From NCBI GenBank assembly GCA_965644315.1, contig CBFFRQ010000044.1, forward strand, positions 62,001 to 126,000: 64,000 bases of DNA, read 5' to 3'. Below, in pieces: positions 21,533 through 31,798 of the stretch (the first letter of the stretch is position 1; each line of letters opens with the position of its first letter). The notes beneath the pieces are model-generated. The model saw only the letters and a program-made list of their open reading frames with translations, searched no databases and had not been told where the DNA came from. Position numbers and translations under genes: made by a program. This stretch comes from Caecitellus pseudoparvulus. Taxonomy: Eukaryota; Bigyra: Bicosoecida.

Positions 21533-21847
21533 GGTGAGGTGAAGCCAAGCCCTGTGGCAGGTGGCGGGAGTGTGACCTGCCGGGGTTTGAGGCTCATGTG
21601 CTTGGCCAGCCGGCACCCTTGCAATGCGCTCACAGTCCCAACAGTAAAGGAAAGCGCACTGCAGGGCATTTGCATGGCCAGTCCGGTGTACAAGCATCAC
21701 ATGCAGCGCCCCTCGCGTGCGGTGGAAGGCGGAGCAAATTGTGCGCGTTGGCATGAATTGACAGCACCCCACCTTGTGGGATGGCTGGTGAGAAAAGGTC
21801 AAGCCACAGCTGCGTGTGCGACGACGCAGCGCGCGAGGCACTGCACA
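21533..21847. other. Intergenic spacer
   Basis: 315 bp between the membrane-protein start and the PI3-kinase stop, both on the minus strand. It should contain the promoter of the membrane-protein gene. I see no recurrent-motif copy, RNA gene or coding signal. Confidence 0.4.
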
Positions 21848-24800
21848 CTACGCGTGGCGAATCATGTGCAGGGCGTCGTCGTGCTGGGCCCACTTCGTGT
21901 TGAGGCTTTCCGTGATGAGTTGCTTGAAGTGCTGCGCTGCTTCGTCGCTTTCTTGCGTCAACAGCAGCATGTCCCGCATGTAGTCAATGTCCGACGGAGC
22001 CTCCAGTTCTGGCAGGCCACAAGACACCATGAGGGAAAAGAGCGTGAGCAGCAGATCCCGGTTCTCGCGAAGGATGTTGAAGGCCCGAACAGCGTAGCGC
22101 TGGAAGGCGGTGTAGGGCTTGGCAGACGTGCCGCCCAGCACCATGGCCATGGCTGGGGTGAACTTGAACGGCGCCCGTTCGCGCTTGAAGCCCATCTTGG
22201 ACTTGAAGTTGCCCAGGAAGTGCCCGAAATCGATGTGGAAGAAGCGTCCGTCCTTGCGGATCATGTAGTTGTCTGAGTGGCGGTCACCCACCCCCATCAC
22301 ATACGTTGCCACACAGTACCCCGCGCAAGATCGTGCGAATGTGTCCTGCGCCACAGCGTACGCGCGAGCCACAGTGGGGATGCCGTGCCGCCCCACCATG
22401 GAGCCAGCCCGCCCTCGACGCGAGACGACAGTGGGTGGTGCTCTGCTCTGCCCCGTGGCGCTGCCTGGCAGGCGCTCCAAGGCACTGCCCGTGCTGGGGG
22501 TGTGGCTGTGCACGCTGTGGCTTGGGCTGGGTGGGTGAAGGGGTGTGGCGAGGGGGGTGCCGAGGGGGCTGGGGCGCCCCGGTCGCATGACGGGCGACCC
22601 GTGCACATCCCACGTCGCCTGCGACGCGCCGTCATCCACCTCCCCCCGCTCGCGCCGGCGTGCCATCACCGTCGCCTCGGCCGCCTCCACCCGCTCCGTC
22701 ACCTGCTCCCTCAGCCACAGCGCGACGACTTCTGGGCGGTACACGGCCCGGGACGCCTGGTACTTCCGCCACAGTGCACTCGTGGAGGCGGCTTCCCCCC
22801 GCATGGCCGCTTCGTCACGCTGCTTGGCTTCGATGGCGGCTTGCACGACCCGAGCGAAGGTGGCGGAATCCTCCACCACCTGCAGCATGCCCAGGTTCAG
22901 CCCCACCGCCACACACTCGTACGGCAGCATACAGCAGTCCAGGCCCTGCTGCCCCCACAGGCGCTGCATCACCCGCAGCACCTGCAGCGTCAGTTGGTCC
23001 TGTCGCAGGTCGTCCCCGTTCTTGTACATGACGGTGAGGTGGTCGGCAGTCGGGTCGGCCAGAACGTCCCCTGGCACAGGCCCCACGCTGCTGTTCATGC
23101 TGGCCATGCTGCTGGAGCGAGCACGTGCCACGGGCAGGGAGGGTGGTGGGGTGGGCGGCAACGAGTCGGACGCACCGCTGGCCTCCTTCCCTGCCCGTGC
23201 GAACACCAGCATGAGGGGGCGTTTCTTGGAGCTCATGACCCGGCAGCGGTCGATGACCAGCCCGCCCGCTTGGAACCAGGGGCACACTGGCAGGCGGAAG
23301 GTGACCGGGAAACGAATGCGGCTGAGCAGGCGGCGTGCCCGTGCAGTGCGCTCAGCCCGGCTTCCCTTGCACTCCTTCACCGCCACGCTCACGTCAAACA
23401 GCCTGGACATGATGTACACTTGATGCCCCAGCTCCAGGCGGTGCCGGCCGCAGTGCTGCAGGTACAGCTGCAGCAGGGCGCCGTACCGTTCGCTCACCTC
23501 TGCGTTGCCCAGCTCCGCCTTGAGGTACCAGAAGAGCACCTGCCCCACCACCTCTGGTGACGCCAGCGAGCGGCGCAGGAGGAAGCGCGCCAGGGCGGAG
23601 TCCGTGAAGGCCTCGTACTTCAGCACTTGTGTCAGCTGCAGCATGTACAGCACGAGGTCTTCGTCTGACAGGGCCTCCAGGCACGTCACGGCGTAGGCGC
23701 GGATGACGGGGTCCGGGAACTGCGAGTCCAGCAGCTGCAGGGCCGTGACAGGGGAGGGCCGGCGCCACTCATGCAGGGCGGCGTACAACTCCGCCACCGC
23801 CGCACGGTCGCCCCAGTCCGCCGCCTGGATGACCTTGGGCAGGGCGGCGGGCACCTCCACCAGCGCGTGCCGGCAACTCCACAGCAAGGCCCGCTCCTCA
23901 TCCGACAGCGTGTACAGCGCGTCCGTTTGCAGCAGGGCCTTCACCTGGGGCGGAACCTCTGCAGTTGCCAGGGCGCTTGAGCTGGGTGCTGTGGCGCCAG
24001 GGGGGGCGTCGTTCCCCCCTTGCAGGGGGGCAGTGGGCACCGCCATGCCTGTGCCGGTGTCCAGGGTGAGCTTGGTACCCACTGCCCGCCCCCCACCAGG
24101 TCTGCCGCTGCTCTGCTTGACGTGTGAAAAAATGACGGGGCGGCGGTCAGGTGTGAGGTGCGGGAACATCACGTGCAGCACTGCTGGAGCGGTGCCGAAG
24201 CGGTTCTGCAGGGACGGCACCATGGGGTAGGGACAGGCCCCGCGCCACAGCAGGAGTGACGTCAGGCCCTGGCGCAGGGTGCGGTCTGCCAGGAAGAGAC
24301 TGCAGCCGGCCCAGGCGACGTCGGCGCCGTCCACAGACACTGTGAAGATGATGCGTGTGGCACGGGGCAGGTCGGCCACCTGCACGCTGGACTGCAAGTC
24401 GGAGCCAGAGGCCCCCTGACACCCCTGCAGCACCGCCACGGCTACGGGGTGCAGGAGGTCCCCCCCCTCGCTGCGACGGGGGCGTCCGGTGGACACGCCC
24501 TCCCCGCCGCTGCCCCAGGCCGCCTGCAGGAGGTGGGCAGGTGGCGCGGCGGCGGCGGCATCCCCGCTGTGTGTCCCCGACCCAGCCAGCTCCTCGCCCC
24601 CCTCCCCCACGTACGCTCGCCCCAGCACCGCCTCGCGCCGGGACGCGTCGTGTCCACCGACGGCGCTGCCAGCCCCATCCGGCACGGCGCCCGGTACGCT
24701 CCCAGGCAGGAAGTCGCGGCTGGCAGCAGACAGGCGTGCCTGGCGCTGGGCCAGGATGGCGGATGACCCCCCCGCACCCCCCCCCTCGGCTGCAGCCACC

Positions 24801-27800
24801 ACGGCACTGCCAGCGGCATGTGCCTCGGCAGGCGCGAAGCGCGTGCCCTTGGCAGGTGCCGTGCTGAGCTGGGCTCCCAGCGCCGTGTTGCCGTGGTACA
24901 GCGTCGCGCGCACAGTGACTTTGTGTGCGCCAAACGCCAGCATGCCCCGACTGGGCGCCGGCAGGTCCTGCACGCCCAGCACGCGCAGGGAGAAGGGCTG
25001 GGACATGCTGGCAGTGGGCACGCCCTGGCGCCCGCTCTGCAGAGACACCTCCGCCTGGCGTAGGGCCATGACCTGCCCCAACTGGGACCCCATCGCCGCC
25101 AACAGCTCCTCGTCCTCTGCGTCAAAGGCCTGCCCCCCCCGCTTGTTCAGCACCTGCAGCACGGCGACACTGCGGGCGCCGGCGCTGGCGGAGGACTTGC
25201 CCACCTTGCGCGGAGAGGAGGGGGGGTGGCCCTGGGCGGCGGGGGTGCGAGGCACGCTGGGCGCCACCACGGATGCCGACCGCAGCGCGCTGAGACCCCA
25301 CCCCCTCCAGCTGTGCAGGGAGGAGGCCCCGGCGCCGTCCTGCAGCTGGGCCAAGGAGGCATTGGAGCGCTCCAGGGCATTGTCCATGATGGGCATGGCC
25401 AGCAGGGAGCGTGTGCGGTAGCCTGTCTTGGCGTCGAACTCCTTGTTGAACCGGGGGTCTTCGTACACGTCCTCGATGGCCTCGGGGCAGCAGGAGACGG
25501 CGACGGCCCCCGCGATGCCGGAGATGGGCATGGTGATACCGGGTCCCCCCGTGGCCAGGCGCAGGGTCATGGTGCCGGCGGCGTGGTCAATGAAGAACAA
25601 CCCCACCCGGTCCGCCTGGAACATGCTGTACGCCACTGAAATCAGGCGCTCGATGATGTCATCCACCGCCAGCTCAGGGCTGAAGCACGCCATCATGGCT
25701 TGCAGGGACTGCAGGCCGCTGGCCAACTCCAACTGCCGGGAGGGGGCGCTCAGCGCACCACGGTGCATGAGCAGGTACCCATCCACCAGGTCCCTGAACT
25801 GGGTGATGTGGGCACGCAGGGTCGTCTCGGCGGCGTCCAGGCGGCTACTGTACCCCTGCGCATGGGCCACGAGGGCTTTGTGCACGGGGCCCCCTGCCAG
25901 AACACTGAAGAACACCTCTGCCGGAATGCGCAGCAGGCGTGTGACGGTATTCCCCGCCGCAGCCACAGTGGCCACCCGACGCCCCGTGAGGGGGATGGTG
26001 AGGGGGGCCTCCGGCTCGGCTGACCCCCCCCCCGCCCGCAGCTCCCGCCGGGACGCCTGTGCGGCCAGGATGGCGTTGGCGTACGACTTCAGCAGGGAGC
26101 GCTCCCCGAAGAAATCTCCGGGGGTCAACAGCGCCACGGAGCGCGTGCTGCGACCAGACGGCGTCGCACCGCGACCTGCCAGCTCCGGCGCAGCCAGGGA
26201 CCGCTTGTCCAGCCCAGGCGTGTGGGGTGTGGGGGGGGGCGCCCATCGTGCCAGCACCTCCTCCGCCCTGGATGCGGGGGGGGCGTCAGGGGGGAGTCGT
26301 GCCGCCGGCTCCAGGTCCAGCGGCGCCACGTTGGCCTTGTTGTTCTTGCGGAACACGCTGGCCTTGCCGGAGTACAGCAGGTACATGCCGTCCCCCAGGG
26401 CACCCCGCCGCACCACCACCTCCCCCGGAGCGCGCTCCTCCACCTCCACCCCCTCCACCAGCGCCTGCAGCGCGGCTTCATCCAGGGAGTGGAACAGCGG
26501 CAGGGACCGTAGGAAGTCTTCCACCTCCTCCTCCGCCAGCACCGCCTGGCCTGGCGGGGCGGGGGGGCGGCCCACCTCCTCAGCGGGCGGGAGGAAGTAA
26601 CGCACCGTGGACATGACTCCCGACACAGCCTTCTCCAGGGCGAGGGGGGATGTGGGGGGGGGTGAGGGGGGGGTGGTGCCGCCGGTGATGCGCTGGGAGT
26701 GTGGGGGTGTGGGGGGGGGCCACCGGGGGCTGTCACCGGCTCGCCCCCCTCCTCACTGCTGGCGCTGCTGCCGCCCACTGACTCCACCTCCACCTCCACC
26801 ACTGACTCCGAGTCACTGCCTGCAGACCCCGCGAAGGTGAAGGCTGATGGGGGCTTGGGCTGCAGGGGGGGGGGCGGTGCCGCCACCCGAGCAGGGGGGG
26901 GGGGAGGGGGGGGGGATGCCCGACCCCGCACCCCCCCTCCCGGGGACCCCAACGTCTCCGGCGCCTGGCGTGTGAAGGTCACACTTCGCCCTGCCGTGGT
27001 GCGGGCGGGAGGGGGGGGCTGTGGCGCGGCACCCCCCTCCCCCCCCTCCTCCTCCTCCTCCTCCACGGAGATATCCCGCTCTGAGGTGGGGACTGACAGT
27101 TCCCGAGGCGAGGTGGGCGGAGCACTGCCGCTGCCTGCCGTCATGACAGACACGTCTCGGAAGCTCTCGTCTCGCAGGCTCGCATCCTGGCTCCCGCCTT
27201 CGCTCTCGCCACGCGGGTCACCCACGGGCGCCCCGAGCGTGGCGCGGCGGCCTGCCAGAGGGGCGGTGGCTGCAGTCTCCTCCCTGGCCCGTGCCTGGCG
27301 GGGGGGTGGAGGGGGGGTCAACGCAGGCACTGCACGCACACCCTCCTCCACCCCCTCTCCACGCCTGGAGGGGGGGTGCGCTTGGGGGTCCGTGCCAGCG
27401 CCATCTACAGACGCAGTCTCAACGTCTGAGGCGGCGTCGCTGGGTTTGGCGCCCTTGCTCTCGCTGTACGACAGGCGTGTCTGTGGCCCAGGGTGCGGTG
27501 GGCCAGACGCCTCTGCTTCGGCTGCGTGTAACGCTCGTAACGCCGCCGCACCGCCCTTTCGGGGCGTGGGCGAGCTGGACAGGGTTTCGATGAGAGCCCG
27601 TGCCCTGGCTTGGGGTGTGTGGGGGGCTGGGCGTCGAGGGGACGTGCCGTGGGGCCCTTTCCGCAGCCGGTCGATGGCGGAGTTGCGGCCGCCCCCAGCT
27701 GGCAGCAGGCGTTTCACGCCAGAATGCACGTTGCGAGCTGAGCGCGGGGGCGTCTCGGCAGCAGACCCAACAGCACTTGGACTCTGAGACGTCTGCATGA

Positions 27801-28712
27801 CGTACTGTGCCATGAGCTCTGCCAGCTCGGCGTTCTGCCGGTGCAGCTTGAAATTCTCCGCTTCCAGCTTGCCCAAGCGCTCCTCCAACGCCGCCGCAGC
27901 TTCGGCACTGCGCCCCGCCGCCGGCGGCGTGGCATGCTGAAGAACGGAGCGAAGCTTGTCAAAGGCCGGCGAAGAGGTGGCGTCCCCCTGCACCCCTGCC
28001 ACCGGCTGCTGTGCCGACACCACCTGTGCGGCAACTTGCTGCGTTGCCGCGGCGTGCTGTGCTAGCTGCCGGCGCAGCTCCTGAATCCACTCCTGCTGCC
28101 CGGCGATCTGGTGCTTCAGCAGGTTGATCTCTGCAGCACTCGCGCCTGTGTCCTGGGTCGGTGTGGAGGCCGGCTCCTGCCGTGCAGCGTGGGCTTCTGC
28201 CAGCTGCCGCCGCAACGCCGACACACGGCTCTCCGCTTCACGCAGGAGCGACACCGCCTCACCAAGCATGTGCTCTCGGGAAGACAGCGTGCGCTCCAGC
28301 TGCCCAATGCGTCGCAGGAGCATGGGCCGAGAAGACTCCCTGCCCTCCTCCAGCAAATGCCGGTGCACTGGCGTGCGTGGCTGTGTCGCCGCCGCTGTTG
28401 GCGCCGGCCGCCGTCTGCTGCAGTGCACTTGGGCCGGCGAAGTGGCACGCGAACGAACGCCGGCAACCTGCGCAGGAGGGGACACGCCAGGTTGTGCGGG
28501 AAGGGAGAACACAGACATGAATAACAGTCGTCACACACCTCGCGCGTGGAGAATGCCTGGGCGCTGGCCGCACGGGGCGCCGTGCCCGCGTGCCGTGCTG
28601 GGCGGGCGTTGGCCCGCTGTCGCTGCGACGGCACCGGCGCTGACGGCGAGCGCCACGGCGCAGCGCTGGGGCTGGCATACCGCAGGGCGTATGGAGGCGA
28701 TGATGCGTCCAT
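21848..28712 (-). CDS. Phosphoinositide 3-kinase with coiled coil, cNMP-binding and GAF domains
   Basis: A gene for roughly 2,200 residues. Exon 1 (28712-28539, MDASSPPYALRY) is joined by a 71-nt intron (28468-28538) to a long exon with heptad coiled coils (about 28,330-27,800) and a Pro/Ser/Glu-rich linker. A frame change near 26,690 needs a short intron; an AG at 26693-26694 with a phase-0 donor near 26,780 would serve. Then come: a cyclic-nucleotide-binding domain (about 26,550-25,930; GEVVVRRGALGDGMYLLYSG, GDFFGERSLL); a GAF domain (about 25,740-25,050; LQVLNKRGGQAFDAEDEELL); a C2 domain; a PI3K helical domain (about 23,960-23,330); and the kinase (about 23,250-21,860) with GDDLRQDQLTLQVLRVMQ, GVGDRHSDNYM, HIDFGHFLGNF and KRERAPF. 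That basic activation-loop box is class I-like. No Ras-binding or adaptor-binding domain is seen. A 130-residue Pro/Ser insert interrupts the kinase before the DRH loop. Confidence 0.82.
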
Positions 28713-29020
28713 GCCAATGGCAGCCGCTGCCGCTTGCTCACTGCGCAGGGCCCCTCGCCGCTACTCGGCGAGGCACAAACTGACGAAGCAGCGAGCCTTC
28801 TTCCCCGCAGGCAGGCTGCAATGTAGGGAGTGCGTGGCGCATGGGCGGCAGGAACGCGGCAAGGGGTACATCCTGCATCGTTGGCCTGCATTTTCCCAAG
28901 TGCCACATGTAAATTGCAGTGGCGCGCGCGCTGAGCAGCGCCTGCCAGGGGTGTGGTGCGAAGCTGCCGGCTGGCACACCGACGAGCAAGCAAGCAGCAC
29001 ACGTGACACCCCCCCCCCTC
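28713..29020. other. Intergenic, promoter region of the PI3-kinase gene
   Basis: 308 bp between the PI3-kinase ATG and the aminotransferase stop. No recurrent-motif copy was found here and no coding pattern stands out. Confidence 0.4.
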
Positions 29021-30466
29021 TCACCGCGCCGTCTCCTCACGCAGCAGCTCAGCCAGCCCGGCCGTTGCCGTCTGCATCTGCTCAGGTGTGGCGGTGCTGA
29101 AGGCGGCACGGACGTGGGGCGACGTGGTGCCGCGGGGGAAGAAGGAGGAGCCGGGCACCATGAGAAATTTCTTGGCCGCCGCCTTTTCCTCAATCAGCGT
29201 CGTGGTGTCGGAAACGCCCAGGCACTCCATCCACACGAACATGCCGGCAGAGGGGCGTGTGTACCGCGCCAGGTCGGGCAGGCCTGCAGCCTCTGCTGCG
29301 CTCATGAACGCGTCACACTGGGACGCGTAGAAACGCACCACCTCCTGCAAGTGCCCGTCCAGACCGCCCAGCGCAGAGGTGTCACTCTCCCCCACTCCCC
29401 AGTGCTGGAACAGGGCCAGCACAGCTGCTTGCGACACACCGCTGGGGTGCAGGCAGCTGGACTGTGATGCGAGGTTGATGTTGTCCAGCAGCGCTGGCGG
29501 ACCAGACACCACCCCCACGCGCAGGCCTGACGAGAGCACCTTGGAGAAGGAGTCGAAACGCAGCACGCGGCCGTCGGTGTCCCGGCTCAGCAGGCTGCGG
29601 CTGCGTGTGGGCGCGTACTGCAGGAAGTAGTACGGGTCATCCTCAAGCACCAAGCAGTCGTGCTGCGCTGCGATGCCCAGCAACGCATCACGGCGCCCCT
29701 CCTCCAGGCTCGCGCCAGTGGGGTTGCTGCCTGTGGGGATGGTGTAAATGACACGCGGCTTGGGCTTGCCCGGATGACTCGCCTCCCAGCCCTCCAGGCA
29801 CGCTTGCAACGCGTCAGTGTCCATGCCGCCGCCGTCTGTCGGCACAGTGACTAGTTTGACTCCCATGGGCTCCAACGCCGCCAAGCTGCCAGAGTACGTG
29901 GGCGCCTCCACAATCAGGCTGTCCCCCTCACTCAGCAGCATGGCAAAGGCCTTGGACAGCAGGTCCTGAGAGCCCGTCCCCACTGCCAGGCTGAGAGGCC
30001 GCTCGCCCAGGCCGTGCTCAGACCGCTGCACCGCCTCCAGCCGCTGCAGGAGCTCAGGCAGGCCACTGTGCAGGGGACGGCGGTGTGTGGGCGAGCATGG
30101 TTCATAGTTTGCATGGCCAGGCGCTTCCCTGCGCGCCAGCTGCGACGCACGGTGTGTTGGAGTACTGCAGCGCAGCGGCCACCGCTGCATCGTCCAGCTG
30201 CAACTGCGTGCCGTCGGCCAGCGTGAAAGACATGCCGGTGAAGGGGAAGAGCTTGGGGTTGGGCATGCCGCCGCCTAGGGAGATCATGCCAGGTGTTGCA
30301 AGCAGCGGCTGTGGGAGTGGGGGAGGACCCGCAGGGCGGCGTGCATGCGCGGCATGCCTCGGCTGTGGCGGGCCAAATTCCGCACCTGCAGCCGCCGAAT
30401 GGGCGACGGCCTGCGCCCCCGAGCCAGCTTCGTCAGCCACGGCGTGTAGTCTGAAATTGTGGCCAT
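29021..30466 (-). CDS. AADAT/KAT2-like PLP aminotransferase
   Basis: Three exons: 30466-30386, 30308-30151 and 30065-29021, with introns of 77 and 85 nt. The first intron begins with GTGCGGAATTTGG, a copy of the recurrent motif. The spliced protein (about 427 residues) follows human AADAT throughout: RRPSPIRRL, GMISLGGGMPNPKLFPF, ALQYSNTPGLPELLQRLEA, GTGSQDLLSKAFAMLL, EAPTYSGSLAAL, YTIPTGSNPTG, VLEDDPYYFLQY and the PLP-lysine block RFDSFSKVLSSGLRVG. AADAT uses 2-oxoglutarate to transaminate 2-aminoadipate and kynurenine. A related fold-type I aminotransferase of broad specificity cannot be excluded. No clear mitochondrial presequence is present. Confidence 0.88.
30373..30385 (-). promoter_or_regulatory. 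Recurrent motif GTGCGGAATTTGG at AADAT intron 1 donor
   Basis: The motif is exactly the first 13 bases of intron 1, 81 bp after the ATG. Here it overlaps the 5' splice site, so a splicing role is also possible. Confidence 0.45.
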
Positions 30467-30704
30467 GGTGGCCCGTTGTGGTGGGCACCCTGGCGTGTTT
30501 GCGATGAGGGTGCGCACGCTGCGTGCTGCAACGGACGCCATGTCGGGCGGCGTGGTGAGCGCAGCTGAAGAAGCACTGGTGCGTGCTCGTGAGGCGAAGG
30601 GATGCGGGCGGCTGCAGCGCGCAGACACGTCAAGCGCAGGTGGCAGAGGTTTGAATGTGGACGCGTGCCCCATGCCGGCGCCGTGCAGCCTGCATTGCGC
30701 CCAC

Positions 30705-31509
30705 CTACGCCTGGCTCTGCGGCGCACTGCCTGCCGTGCGAGGGCTCTTGGCAGACCGCTCTGGCGCTGCGTCCGCCGGAGGTGCGTCGCCCTTGGGCAG
30801 AGCGCGCTTGGCGCCGCCCGTGGCCGCACCCCGTGTCGCGCCAGCGGACGCAAGAGTCACCGTGGCTGCCGCTGCTGCTGCCAGGAAACGCTCCCGCTCC
30901 AGCTCGCGGGCTGCACGCCCCACCGCCACGTCAGCGGGGTGCGGCAGGCTGGCTGTGGGGCGCACCATCTCCCCGCCTGGCCCCGTGGAGTCCATGAGCT
31001 CGGGCCACGCCAGGGCAAGGTAGGCTTGCAAGTCAGCTGGGCTGGCGGCAGTGGTGCCCTGCGCCCGAGCACCCTGGCGCCGGCTGACTGCCATGGCCGA
31101 CTTGCAAATGCCCTGCACGATGTGCTTGACGGTGTCGTGGATCATCTGCCGCGGAGAGGGCGGGGAGGGGGGTTCATGCCGCTGCGAGCTGCCGTGCCAG
31201 CGCCAGCACCTCGCACCTCCACAGCCGTCTCGTCAATGCTACCACCAGGAAACACTTCCTGTGTGAGGGGAGGGGCACAGGGCAGCTGCCTGGCACAGAC
31301 AGGCTGTGCCGATGCGTGCAGCAATGCCCACCTGCTGCATGCGCTTGATGTCCTGACGCCAGTCGCTGCCGTCCGCCTGTGAGGTTCAGCATGCGGGTGT
31401 GCTGGTGTTGTGCCGGGTCTGACGTTGGAGGGCCACGCACGGGCCGGGAGGGTGCCGTGTGGCCGGAGCTGCCGCCCATGACGGGCTTTGACAGGTCCAG
31501 GCCATCCAT
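30705..31509 (-). CDS. Small histone-fold-like protein, possibly TAF12
   Basis: Four exons: 31509-31441, 31376-31332, 31258-31217 and 31145-30705. Introns are 64, 73 and 71 nt and every junction is phase 0. Two exons are tiny (45 and 42 nt). The joined text DGSDWRQDIKRMQQEVFPGG, then SIDETAVEMIHDTVKHIVQG, ICKSAMAVSRRQ and SPADLQAYLALAWPELMD has the helix-loop-helix pattern of a histone fold and resembles TFIID subunit TAF12, where a long central helix is followed by a DVQLHLER-type helix. The last 70 residues are Ala/Pro/Lys-rich. Without a profile search this remains tentative; TAF13-like or another histone-fold subunit is possible. Confidence 0.5.
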
Positions 31510-31798
31510 GGTGGCGCTTCGGCAGGGTGGGCGAGGCAGCAGGCGTCGGACGCAGGCGAAGGCGGCGGGCGGAGTTTCGTGCACGTTTCAACGAGGAGCG
31601 TGCCTTGTGCGCACGGCTGCACAGGGCAGCAGACGCCTGTCAACGCCGGGCTTGCCCTGCAACAGAACATGTGCCAGTGGGCGGGGAACGCGGGATTATG
31701 TATTGTGGGGTGCGGGCAGCAGGAGGGCCTGCGTGTCAGCCACCCACGAGTGGACACGGCACAGCAAAGGAGGGTGGAGGCGGGCAACTGGAGGCTCC

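Noticed and set aside
22277-23560. A 427-codon plus-strand frame opposite the PI3-kinase domain
   Set aside because: Shadow ORF; the conserved DRH and DFG kinase motifs are on the minus strand.
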